The notes beneath the pieces were generated by a model. The model searched no databases, had not been told where the DNA came from, and saw nothing but the letters and a program-made list of their open reading frames with translations. Shown one piece after another: positions 40,274 to 48,059 of a stretch of 59,611 nucleotides of DNA. The stretch lies in the NCBI GenBank assembly GCA_934563745.1, contig CAKTHE010000010.1:1-59611 (forward strand), in the 5' to 3' direction. Each line of letters opens with the position of its first letter. Position 1 is the stretch's first letter. This DNA is from an uncultured Dysosmobacter sp. GTDB taxonomy: Bacteria > Bacillota > Clostridia > Oscillospirales > Oscillospiraceae. Made by a program: the position numbers and the translations under genes.

Positions 40274-40395
40274 GTGCGTTCCAAAGACAGCAGGTGAGAG
40301 GCTTCTCTCGTAAGTCCTGCCGAGGACAGCAGTTTTTTGATTGCTTACCGTCCTTGCGTCTTTGTACGTAAGGACGGTTTCTTTATGGACGCACC
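40274..40395 (+). ncRNA. Ribosomal protein L10 leader
   Basis: The 5' GTGCGTTCC (40274-40282) pairs with GGACGCAC (40387-40394) to close the element. Inside are AGACAGCAGGTGAGAGGC and TCCTGCCGAGGACAGC, the usual L10-binding arm, and the hairpin ACCGTCCTTGCGT/ACGTAAGGACGGT followed by TTTCTTT (40347-40385), a terminator-like arm. The layout is the well-known Firmicutes rplJL attenuation leader, where L10(L12)4 binds and lowers expression. Confidence 0.85.
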
Positions 40396-40423
40396 AAAAA
40401 ACCAATGGAGGTGAAAACACAGA

Positions 40424-40957
40424 ATGCCTAACGCAAAAGTCTTAAGTGAAAAGCAGGCCATCGTGGCTGCGCTGACTGAGAAGATTCAGAAAGCTTCCGC
40501 CGGTATCATTGTGGACTATAAGGGCATCACCGTGGAAGAGGATACCGCGCTGCGCAGAGAGTGCCGCGAGAATTCCATTGACTATTCCGTGGTGAAGAAC
40601 ACCCTGCTCCGCTTTGCGTTCAACAACACCGGTCTCAACGAGCTGGACGATCTCCTCAACGGTACCACTTCTCTGGCTCTGTGCGATGATGATGTCGTGG
40701 CTCCGGCCCGCGTCATGTCCGATTATGCCAAGAAGCTCAACGGCAAGTTTGAGATCAAGGGCGGCTTCATGGAAGGAAAGGTCATCGACCTGGATACCAT
40801 TAAGTCCCTGGCTTCGATCCCCGCTTTGCCCGTGCTGCAGGCGCAGGTTCTGGGCACGATGCTGGCGCCGATCACCGGCCTGGCTGTTGTCCTGAAGCAG
40901 ATCGCCGAGAAGCAGGGTGCTCCTGCCGAGGAAGAGGCTGCTCCCGCTGCCGAATAA
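40424..40957 (+). CDS. rplJ: 50S ribosomal protein L10
   Basis: A 177-residue L10: LSEKQAIVAALTEKIQKASA, IIVDYKGITVEEDTALRREC, SVVKNTLLRFAF and the C-terminal helices binding L12 dimers, ending in an acidic AEEEAAPAAE tail. It starts behind TGGAGGTG. It anchors the L7/L12 stalk. Confidence 0.98.
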   Translation: MPNAKVLSEKQAIVAALTEKIQKASAGIIVDYKGITVEEDTALRRECRENSIDYSVVKNTLLRFAFNNTGLNELDDLLNGTTSLALCDDDVVAPARVMSDYAKKLNGKFEIKGGFMEGKVIDLDTIKSLASIPALPVLQAQVLGTMLAPITGLAVVLKQIAEKQGAPAEEEAAPAAE

Positions 40958-41049
40958 AAGGCAGTTGGCTGCTGATTGGGCAGCCGCTGATTGACGCCGC
41001 CGGATTTCGGCTGGCAAACATTTATTTTAATAATTAGGAGGCAAATCAA

Positions 41050-41421
41050 ATGTCTGAGAAAGTTACCGCTATGATCGAAGAGATCAAGGGCCTGACCGTT
41101 CTGGAGCTCTCTGAGCTGGTTCACGCTTTGGAGGAAGAGTTTGGCGTTTCCGCCGCCGCTATGGCCGCTCCCGCTGCCGGCGCTGCTGCTCCCGCTGCTG
41201 AGGAGAAGACCGAGTTCGACGTGGTTCTGACCGGCTTCGACGCTGCTGCCAAGATCAAGGTCATCAAGGCCGTCCGTGAGATCACCGGCCAGGGCCTGGC
41301 CGAGGCGAAGGCTACGGTCGAGGGCGCTCCCTCTACCCTGAAGGAAGGCATCTCCAAGGCTGATGCTGAGGCTCTGAAGGCTCAGCTGGAAGAGGCTGGC
41401 GCCAAGGTCGAGCTGAAGTAA
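41050..41421 (+). CDS. rplL: 50S ribosomal protein L7/L12
   Basis: A 123-residue stalk protein: N-terminal dimerisation helices ([20 protein letters not shown]), an alanine-rich hinge near 37-52, and the factor-binding C-terminal domain ([20 protein letters not shown]). The expected downstream rpoBC is not adjacent: a terminator and an inverted DUF554 gene follow. Confidence 0.98.
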   Translation: MSEKVTAMIEEIKGLTVLELSELVHALEEEFGVSAAAMAAPAAGAAAPAAEEKTEFDVVLTGFDAAAKIKVIKAVREITGQGLAEAKATVEGAPSTLKEGISKADAEALKAQLEEAGAKVELK

Positions 41422-41445
41422 GCTTCCGCTGACGATAATACGCTG

Positions 41446-41483
41446 AAAAGCTGCCCTGCACTTAAGTGCAGGGCAGCTTTTTT
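41446..41483 (+). terminator. Terminator of the rplJL operon
   Basis: AAAAGCTGCCCTGCACTT and AAGTGCAGGGCAGCTTTT form an 18-bp perfect stem with no unpaired loop in the DNA repeat, ending in a T-run. Confidence 0.88.
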
Positions 41484-41582
41484 ATGTACACCTGCACCGG
41501 GGAGAGGTGAACCGGGTGCACATTATCCCCTTGGAGATCCGGGCTTCCACCTCATCAAAAAAGCGATGCCGAAGGGTTAATT

Positions 41583-42287
41583 TTACATGAAAAGGCACAG
41601 CAGGATGGGAAGAAAGATCGCCGGAACATAGTTCATGATTTTCAGCTTTGTGATCCCGATCAGATTCATGCCGAGACCGAGAATCAGCACGGAACCAACG
41701 ACGACCATTTCGGTAATTGTAGTCGTTCCGGCTGAGCAGGTATTTTGAAGAAGCGGGGCAAGAAAGCCGGCCAGGCAGGCAATGGAACCCTGGATCAGAA
41801 ATACGGATCCGGCTGCCAGCATTACGCCGATGCCTAATGAAGAGGCAAAAATCATGGAAGAGACAAAATCCAGGGTGGCCTTCGTGAACAACAGCTCGTG
41901 GTTGCCGGTAAGGCCGTCCTGCAGGGCGCCGACGATGGTCATGGCCCCCACACAGAAGACCAGGGTTGCCGTGACAAAGCCCTCCGCGAAGGTGGAGCGG
42001 GAAGAGCCGCCTTTCTGAAATTTGGACTCCAGCTTTCGGGAGAAGCGGTTGAGCCGCCCATCCAGATCCAGCAGCTCGCCGATGACGGCGCCGATCACAA
42101 CGGAGAGGATCGTAATCAACGCGTTGCCGCCGTCAAGCATGCCGGTGATGCCGATAAACATGGTGCAAAGGCCTAAGCCCTTCATGACGGTATCCTGCAG
42201 CCGCTCCGGAATGATATTTCCAAGAAGCATTCCGATGCCGGACCCGGCTAAAACGGTTCCGGTGTTTACAAGGGTGCCGATTAACAT
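41583..42287 (-). CDS. DUF554 family membrane protein (first of two paralogs)
   Basis: A 234-residue polytopic protein, about six to seven TM segments, of the DUF554/YdfK-type family with no proven function. Family motifs are GTLVNTGTVLAGSGIGMLLG, the cytosolic GRLNRFSRKLESKF, FVTATLVFCVGAMTIVGALQ, DGLTGNHELLFTKATLDF and VVGSVLILGLGMNLIG. It lies between convergent terminators. A divergent paralog is at 52916. Confidence 0.87.
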   Translation of the reverse strand: MLIGTLVNTGTVLAGSGIGMLLGNIIPERLQDTVMKGLGLCTMFIGITGMLDGGNALITILSVVIGAVIGELLDLDGRLNRFSRKLESKFQKGGSSRSTFAEGFVTATLVFCVGAMTIVGALQDGLTGNHELLFTKATLDFVSSMIFASSLGIGVMLAAGSVFLIQGSIACLAGFLAPLLQNTCSAGTTTITEMVVVGSVLILGLGMNLIGITKLKIMNYVPAIFLPILLCLFM

Positions 42288-42336
42288 AAAAAACCTTCTC
42301 TCTTTCTCTGGGATGCCGCGCTTGCCTGGTAAATAG

Positions 42337-42372
42337 AAGGCGGCCGACTTTCCGAGGAAAGCCGACCGCCTT
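42337..42372 (-). terminator. Terminator after the foldase gene
   Basis: Arms AAGGCGG-C-CG-A-CTTTCC and GGAAAG-C-CG-A-CCGCCTT pair over 17 positions with two mismatches around GA. Confidence 0.6.
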
Positions 42373-42398
42373 GTACGGTCAAAAGGGGAAATCAGGAC

Positions 42399-43961
42399 TC
42401 AGCCGACAAAGCGCATGCCGAAGTCATGCTGATCGGCGGTGAGCTTTTCCGTCAGACCGGAGTACCATTCGTTGTAGTCGGCGCTCTGCAGGTTGTCAAA
42501 GGCGTCCGCCTGCCAGCAGGGAAGGTCCTCACCCACAAAGTAGACCACGTGATAGCCCTGGTAATTACTGCTCTCGCCATAGACAATTCCGGTATCGCCG
42601 GCCTTGCGGGAGGCATCGAAGCACCAGTCGTTGAACTCTTCCACCATAGCACCTTCGTGCACGCGGGTGTACAGGCCGCCGTTGGTATTGGAGCCGGAAT
42701 CCTCAGATTTTTCGTTGGCCAGAGCCGCGAAGGAATCCTCCGTAGCGTCGCCGGACTTCCACTCGTTCAGAATCTCTTCTGCCTTGGCCTTGGTTTCATC
42801 CTTGCGCTTTTGCAGATCTTCGTCATAGGTGTCAGAGCTGCTGTCCAGGTCGCTGGTGTCCATACGCACCAGAATGTGGCGCACGTCAATGGTGTTGTAA
42901 TCCTGACGGTAGCGATCCCGGAACACGACCACATAATACATGGAGCTGGAACTGTCCTCCAGAACGGCGCTGTCGCCGGCCTTGCGGGAGGCATCGAAGA
43001 GCCAGTCATAAAGTGTGCTGCTGGAGTAGGTACCGCTTTCGCTGTTGGTGTAATTGGCGCCGTCCTGCGCATCGGCCAGAGCGGACAGGGAACCGCCGGA
43101 CTGATAGGACGCATAAATGGAATCCGCCGTCTTTTTGGCAGCGGCCATGGCGTCCGTCTTCATCTCATCCGTAACATCCACGGTGTTGCCGTCGGCATCT
43201 GTGGTGGCCACGGCGCCGCTGATGCTGACGCTTTCATAGGAGACCCGGTCATAGGCATTGGGATCGGCATTGTAGGCGTCTGTCAGCTGCTGGGTGGTGT
43301 AGGTCAGGCTGTCTTTATAGGCGCTGGAGTAAGCGCTGGCACGCAGGGCATACTTCAAACGGGCCTCATAAGCAGACTGCGTCATCCCGGAGCCGTAGCC
43401 CAGCTTCAGGTATTCCTTGAGGGAATAACCGGAGTTTTCCGCATTGCTCTTCTGGTTTTCCATGACCGTGTCGAAGTTGGACTGCATGGAATCGTTCCAC
43501 TCGTCGAAGCCTGCTTCGTCCGCGGCATCATTCAGGGCCTTGTCCGCTTTCAGCTGCGTCAGGGCCTGATCCAGGAAGTAGTCATACCAGGTCTCGCCGT
43601 CTTCGCCCATGGAGAAGGCCTGGGATTTAAGATCCTTGCTGGTGTCCAGACCGAACATGCTCAGATAGCTATAGTACTGGCTGACGAAGTACTGGTATTC
43701 GTTGCGGAAGTAGTAATTCACTTCCGTCGCTGTGTAGTTTTCACCGTCGATGGTGACCGCCGTGGCCTTTTTCTGGATGATGTTGGATTTCCATACCAGA
43801 GTTGCCGCTGCAACCAGAACAAACACAACGGCAATCGTGATATACACTTGGTTGGACCGCTGTTCTGCTTTCCGCTGCTGTGCTTCCCGTGCGGTTTTCG
43901 GATCTTCCATTCCGGACGAGACCTGACTCCGGCGGGTCTGCTTTTCTCTTGATGCGCTCAT
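42399..43961 (-). CDS. Membrane-anchored parvulin-type peptidylprolyl isomerase (foldase)
   Basis: A 520-residue protein. After a charged cytosolic head, residues 39-57 (VYITIAVVFVLVAAATLVWK) form one TM anchor. A SurA/PrsA-like helical region follows with the early DGENYTATEVNYYFRNEYQY. The C-terminal part holds the PPIC core: VRHILVRMD, an E/K-rich helix, SGSNTNGGLYTRV and QGYHVVYFVG. A second, weaker copy of the block lies just before it (YDWLFDASRKAGDSAVLE against NDWCFDASRKAGDTGIVY). It probably helps fold exported proteins outside the membrane. ATG 43961 has GAGAGGA. Unlike PrsA there is no lipobox. Confidence 0.82.
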   Translation of the reverse strand: MSASREKQTRRSQVSSGMEDPKTAREAQQRKAEQRSNQVYITIAVVFVLVAAATLVWKSNIIQKKATAVTIDGENYTATEVNYYFRNEYQYFVSQYYSYLSMFGLDTSKDLKSQAFSMGEDGETWYDYFLDQALTQLKADKALNDAADEAGFDEWNDSMQSNFDTVMENQKSNAENSGYSLKEYLKLGYGSGMTQSAYEARLKYALRASAYSSAYKDSLTYTTQQLTDAYNADPNAYDRVSYESVSISGAVATTDADGNTVDVTDEMKTDAMAAAKKTADSIYASYQSGGSLSALADAQDGANYTNSESGTYSSSTLYDWLFDASRKAGDSAVLEDSSSSMYYVVVFRDRYRQDYNTIDVRHILVRMDTSDLDSSSDTYDEDLQKRKDETKAKAEEILNEWKSGDATEDSFAALANEKSEDSGSNTNGGLYTRVHEGAMVEEFNDWCFDASRKAGDTGIVYGESSNYQGYHVVYFVGEDLPCWQADAFDNLQSADYNEWYSGLTEKLTADQHDFGMRFVG

Positions 43962-44018
43962 TTGTTTCAGTCCTCTCAAAAATTTAAGGAGTGGCGTGCG
44001 GGTAAAACACATTATTTC

Positions 44019-44047
44019 ATTATAATAGATGGGGCGCTTTTGTGCAA
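44019..44047 (-). promoter_or_regulatory. Promoter of the foldase gene
   Basis: On the minus strand TTGCAC (44047-44042), 17-nt spacer, perfect TATAAT (44024-44019). Confidence 0.8.
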
Positions 44048-44129
44048 GGGGAAATTGGCGGAAAATCCGGCTGAAATCCGCCGGGAGCGGAAGGAGCCTG
44101 CCTGCGCTGCGGCCATAGACATAAAGAAA

Positions 44130-44310
44130 CCCCGCATCGGCCGTGTAGACTCGTTATAACCTGCACCTTTACGGACAGGTGGGTTGCCTGCGCTTTGCTT
44201 TATCGCTTCCAACTTCCAACCGCAAACAGCAGTCGGGAGGCCTGCGAACCACAAAGCGGATCAGCATCCCGTATAACGAAATGTGGGTTAAAAAAAGTCT
44301 ATCACGAACC
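44130..44310 (-). ncRNA. ssrS: Candidate 6S RNA-like transcript (approximate ends)
   Basis: The 412-nt gap 43962-44373 has no reading frame. Its middle folds on the minus strand into one long rod: CGTTATA (44278-44272) pairs with TATAACG (44158-44152), and inside GGGATGCTGATCCGC, CGCAGGCCTCCCGAC and TTGGAAGTTGGAAGCG are followed by a GCAACCCACCTG 3' part. The arrangement and the GGAAGTTGGAAGC-type stretch resemble Firmicutes 6S RNA, the RNA-polymerase-binding promoter mimic. An extended -10 (TGATAGACT, 44305-44297) is upstream. Identification is from memory of family members; ends are not exact. Confidence 0.5.
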
Positions 44311-44373
44311 ACGCAGGGTTTTCAGCCAATGGATCCGAAGGCTGCGCAAAAAGCTTCCCCCGGATAGAGGCAA

Positions 44374-44664
44374 TTATTCTTCCTCGTCGTCCTCGTTGAA
44401 AAGAGCCTCCATAAAGGCGTCGTAAACGGCGTCCATTTCCGCGTCGTCATCCAAGGTGGAAAACAGCTCCTCCCCGTTTTCCTCGATCGCCTTCAGGACC
44501 ACCAGACCATTGTCCGGATCTTCTTCCTCGTCTTCGGTTTCCGCAGGGAAGAAGGCGTAGTAGCGGGTTCCGTTCAACTCCAGCGTATCGATGTATTCCA
44601 GTTCGATTTCCTGGCCGTCTTCATCGGTCACCGTAATAAAGGTCGGGCCGAATTCTTCGCTCAT
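44374..44664 (-). CDS. DUF1292 family protein
   Basis: A 96-residue acidic cytosolic protein. TFITVTDEDGQEIELEYIDT, GTRYYAFFPAE and a very acidic EDEEEDPDNGLVVLKAIEEN are characteristic of DUF1292 (YrzB) proteins. It ends in a run of Asp/Glu. ATG 44664 has AGGAGG; the longer frame to 44733 covers the promoter. YrzB is usually beside ruvX and alaS in Firmicutes, so this one is displaced. Function unknown. Confidence 0.88.
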   Translation of the reverse strand: MSEEFGPTFITVTDEDGQEIELEYIDTLELNGTRYYAFFPAETEDEEEDPDNGLVVLKAIEENGEELFSTLDDDAEMDAVYDAFMEALFNEDDEEE

Positions 44665-44694
44665 AACAGGGTCCTCCTTTGTGTTGGTAGTGCT

Positions 44695-44723
44695 ATTGTA
44701 TGCGCGGACGCTAAAAAAAGCAA
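44695..44723 (-). promoter_or_regulatory. Promoter of the DUF1292 gene
   Basis: On the minus strand TTGCTT (44723-44718), 17-nt spacer, TACAAT (44700-44695). Confidence 0.7.
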
Positions 44724-44842
44724 GCCGCCGCAAAACGGAAAACGGCGCGGGAGCAGCGTAATTTCATGCAAAATTTACGATAAAAGAACCTGTTCTGAAA
44801 AAATACGGAACTTTTTCAAGAGAAAAACGAAGTTTTTAAAAG

Positions 44843-44873
44843 TTGACAGCAGTGGTAAAATGAAAAATACACT
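44843..44873 (+). promoter_or_regulatory. Promoter of the penicillin-binding protein gene
   Basis: TTGACA at 44843-44848 with AATACACT around 44866-44873 as the -10 (17-19 nt apart). It places the RNA start after 44875, which rules out the in-frame ATG at 44860 as the start codon. Confidence 0.6.
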
Positions 44874-44949
44874 GGAAGATTGCAGGCAGAAGCCGGCGGA
44901 AACGATCGGCCGGGGCCTGAAGGACTTGAAAAGAAGGAGGTACCTTGCG

Positions 44950-47439
44950 GTGGAGAACAAGAGACACAGCCGGGAGCTGGCGCCCCGGGAAAAGAAAACT
45001 CGGCGGAGACGGCGCACAAGCCCGTGGTTTGTGCTGGGGACGCTGCTGCTGATCGGCGTACTGACGGCAGCCATGCTGGTTGGCATCTTTATGATTTATG
45101 TAAGGACGGCGCTGGCACCGGAGCTGGACATCAACGCGGACGACTATACCATGGAGCTTTCGTCGATTCTCTGGTACGAGGATTCTCAGAGCGGACAGTG
45201 GAAAGAACTGAGCACCCTGCACGGAGAGGAGAACCGGATCCTGGTGGATTTTGATGAGATTCCGGATGCTTTGTGGCAGGCGGCGGTTTCCGTAGAGGAT
45301 GAGCGCTTTTTCCAGCATAAGGGCGTGGACTGGAAGCGGACGATCGGTGCGACGCTGACCATGTTCTTTGGGAAGAACTCTTCTTACGGCGGCTCGACCA
45401 TCACCCAGCAGCTACTGAAGAATATGACAAAATACAACGAAAATACCGTTAAGCGGAAGGTGACGGAGATTTTCCGGGCGCTGGAATTTGAGAAGAAGTA
45501 CACGAAAGACGAGATCCTGGGTCTGTATCTGAATACGATCTACCTGGGGAACGGTTGCTATGGCGTGCAGACGGCGGCGCAGTATTATTTCGGCAAGAAT
45601 GTTTCGGATCTGAGTACGGCAGAGTGCGCGGCCCTGATCGGAATCACCAATAATCCTTCCCGCTATGCCCCGATGCGGACAACCAGCCAGAACGCCCATG
45701 TGCTGCGGGATGAAGCTTACGTACAGAACAATAAGAACCGGCAGGAGACAATCCTGCGCAAAATGTCTCAGATCAAGGATCCGGAGACGGGCGAGCCCTT
45801 CCTGACGGAGGAGGAGCGCCAGGCGGCGGAAAATGAAAAACTGGTGTTTAACGAGACAGCTTCCGGAGACAGCGGAGAGCAGAACGGTAAGAACGATTAC
45901 CAGTCCTTCTTCGTAGATCAGGTATTCCGGGATGTGGTCAGTGACTTGGTGGAACAGCTGGATCTGACGGAGGAGACGGCCCGGGCCCGGCTTTATCACG
46001 GCGGGTACAACATCTATACGACCATTGATCCCCAGGTGCAGAAGATCGCGGAGTCGGTCTATGAGGACCGGAGCAATCTGAATGTGACCTCCGCCAGCGG
46101 GCAGAAGCTGCAGTCGGGCATAACGATCATCGACGTTGCCACCGGCGATGTGGTGGCGATGGTGGGCGCCGTGGGAGAAAAAGAGGGCAATCTGGTCTGG
46201 AACTATGCCACCGGTTACCGGCAGGTGGGTTCTTCCATCAAGCCGATTACGGTGTATGCACCGGCTTTGGATGCCGGCGTGATTACCATGGCCTCGACCT
46301 TTGACGATTATCCGGTTCGCCTGCTCAACGGAAATCCCTGGCCCAAAAACTCGCCTTCCGGCTATAAGGGCATGACGACCCTGAGCTCCGGTGTGGCGCG
46401 CTCGGTCAACACCGTGGCGATCCAGGTGGTGGAGGCGCTGGGCCTTTCCAACTCTTACAAATTTGCAACGGAAAAGCTGGGTATGACCTCGCTGGATCCG
46501 AAGGATCTGGAGGGCTCCGGCTCCCTGGGCCTTGGCGGACTGACGGTGGGCGCGAATACAGAGGAGATGGCGGCAGCCTATGCGGCGTTTGCCAACAAGG
46601 GCGTCTACAATAAGCCGCGGATGTATGTGAAGGTCACGGATGCCGACGGCAACGTGGTGCTGGAGAACAAGCCGGAAAGCAGCGTTGCCATGAAGGAGAC
46701 GACGGCTTATTTCATGACCAGCCTGCTGGAAGGCGTGGTGAACGGCGGCACGGGCTCCTCGGCGCGGTTCAGCGGCATGTCCATCGCCGGCAAGACCGGT
46801 ACGACCAGCGAAAACTATGACCGCTATTTTGTGGGATATACGCCTTACTATGCGGCGGCGGTCTGGTGCGGCTATAAAAAGCCGGAACGGATCAGTTATT
46901 CCGGCAACCCCTCCATTACCATGTGGAAAAAGGTGATGGAAAAGGTGCATGCCGAGCTGCCCAATAAGAAGTTTTCTACACCGTCCAGCGGCCTGACGCA
47001 GCTTACGGTCTGCAAGGACAGCGGCATGCTGGCCGGAGAGGCCTGCTACGCGGATCCCAGACAGGACCGGGTCACCACGGTGACGGTGGCTGCCGGGACC
47101 GGGCCCACCGAAACCTGCACGATGCATGTGATCCGGGACTATTGCCGGGATGGCCAGAGCCTGGCCGGCGAACATTGCCCGGAGAGCAGTGTGGAGCAGC
47201 GGGCCTTCCTGGACCATACCCGCACAGATTACGGTGAGGGGATCGTTGCGGCGGACAATGAGTATCTGCTCTCTACGGTGGAAGCGAAGGGCAGCTGCCA
47301 GGTGCACACCAGTGCGCCGGTGACGCCGCCGGACAGCAGCGAGGATCCCGGCGATGAGCCCGTGGATCCCGGTGATGACGATTCCGGAGGGGAAAACGAC
47401 TGGTGGAACGATCTTTGGACACAAAACAGCGGAAACTGA
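44950..47439 (+). CDS. Class A penicillin-binding protein (PBP1A type)
   Basis: An 829-residue bifunctional cell-wall synthase. A short basic cytosolic head is followed by one TM helix (SPWFVLGTLLLIGVLTAAML). The GT51 transglycosylase domain has VEDERFFQHKGVDWKR (catalytic Glu) and GGSTITQQLLKNMTKY. The transpeptidase domain has the active-site Ser in GSSIKPITVY (SxxK), ARSVNTVAIQ (SxN) and SIAGKTGTTSENY (KTG). The tail is an acidic Pro/Asp-rich stretch ending in WWNDLW. GTG 44950 is behind AAGGAGG. It makes and crosslinks peptidoglycan outside the membrane. Confidence 0.95.
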   Translation: MENKRHSRELAPREKKTRRRRRTSPWFVLGTLLLIGVLTAAMLVGIFMIYVRTALAPELDINADDYTMELSSILWYEDSQSGQWKELSTLHGEENRILVDFDEIPDALWQAAVSVEDERFFQHKGVDWKRTIGATLTMFFGKNSSYGGSTITQQLLKNMTKYNENTVKRKVTEIFRALEFEKKYTKDEILGLYLNTIYLGNGCYGVQTAAQYYFGKNVSDLSTAECAALIGITNNPSRYAPMRTTSQNAHVLRDEAYVQNNKNRQETILRKMSQIKDPETGEPFLTEEERQAAENEKLVFNETASGDSGEQNGKNDYQSFFVDQVFRDVVSDLVEQLDLTEETARARLYHGGYNIYTTIDPQVQKIAESVYEDRSNLNVTSASGQKLQSGITIIDVATGDVVAMVGAVGEKEGNLVWNYATGYRQVGSSIKPITVYAPALDAGVITMASTFDDYPVRLLNGNPWPKNSPSGYKGMTTLSSGVARSVNTVAIQVVEALGLSNSYKFATEKLGMTSLDPKDLEGSGSLGLGGLTVGANTEEMAAAYAAFANKGVYNKPRMYVKVTDADGNVVLENKPESSVAMKETTAYFMTSLLEGVVNGGTGSSARFSGMSIAGKTGTTSENYDRYFVGYTPYYAAAVWCGYKKPERISYSGNPSITMWKKVMEKVHAELPNKKFSTPSSGLTQLTVCKDSGMLAGEACYADPRQDRVTTVTVAAGTGPTETCTMHVIRDYCRDGQSLAGEHCPESSVEQRAFLDHTRTDYGEGIVAADNEYLLSTVEAKGSCQVHTSAPVTPPDSSEDPGDEPVDPGDDDSGGENDWWNDLWTQNSGN

Positions 47440-47462
47440 GCAAACGGGATCCGCATGTGGGG

Positions 47463-47500
47463 AAGGGGCCCCGCAGCATTTGCTGCGGGGGCCCTTTTTT
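47463..47500 (+). terminator. Terminator of the PBP gene
   Basis: AAGGGGCCCCGCAGCA pairs with TGCTGCGGGGGCCCTT (one mismatch) around TT, then TTTTTT. Confidence 0.85.
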
Positions 47501-47615
47501 CGGAATGCCCAGCGGAAAACCGTCGGAATTTTGTCGGAAAGAGACTTGAAACCTCCGGGCAAGTATGATAGGATAGGCAATACGCGAGGACAAATGACCG
47601 CAGGAGGTGGACGCT

Positions 47616-48056
47616 ATGGGGCGGCAGATTAAGTACTATATCGTGGCGGCGGAGGCTTTGCCGGAAATTTTCATCAAGGTGGCGGAGGCCAAGCGCATGA
47701 TCCAGACCGGAGAAGCCAAGACCGTGGGCGAGGCGACCCGACGCTCCGGAATCAGCCGCAGTGCTTTTTACAAGTATAAAGACTGCGTGCAGCCCTTTAA
47801 CGATATGAAGACCGGGCGGATCCTGACCTTTTACGGGATGCTCAAAGACAATACAGGCGTATTGTCTCACGTGCTGGGTGTGTTTGCGGCGTCCGGGGCG
47901 AATATTCTGACCATCAATCAGAGTATTCCAACCAACGGCTGCGCGGCGGTCACGATATCGGCGGAGACTTCGGACATGGTGGAATCTTTGGAGTCCCTGC
48001 TCAACGCGGCGGCCGGCGTGGAGGGCGTGATTAAATTTGAAGTATTGGCAGGTTGA
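47616..48056 (+). CDS. HTH and ACT domain protein (PheB-like)
   Basis: A 146-residue protein of the UPF0735/PheB type. An N-terminal helix-turn-helix-like segment (KTVGEATRRSGISRSAFYKY) is followed by an ACT domain (LKDNTGVLSHVLGVFAASGA, then ILTINQSIPTNGCAAVTISA). ACT domains bind amino acids, so this is probably a regulator of the adjacent homoserine dehydrogenase pathway, with which it is co-transcribed (3-nt gap). ATG 47616 is behind AGGAGGTGG. Confidence 0.9.
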   Translation: MGRQIKYYIVAAEALPEIFIKVAEAKRMIQTGEAKTVGEATRRSGISRSAFYKYKDCVQPFNDMKTGRILTFYGMLKDNTGVLSHVLGVFAASGANILTINQSIPTNGCAAVTISAETSDMVESLESLLNAAAGVEGVIKFEVLAG

Positions 48057-48059
48057 GCT

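Noticed and set aside
44860..44949. Upstream ATG (44860) as the PBP start, adding 30 residues
   Set aside because: It lies inside the promoter, and the GTG at 44950 has a strong AAGGAGG site.
45412..47580. Minus-strand frame of 722 codons opposite the penicillin-binding protein
   Set aside because: Arg/His/Gly-rich shadow of a gene with unmistakable PBP motifs.
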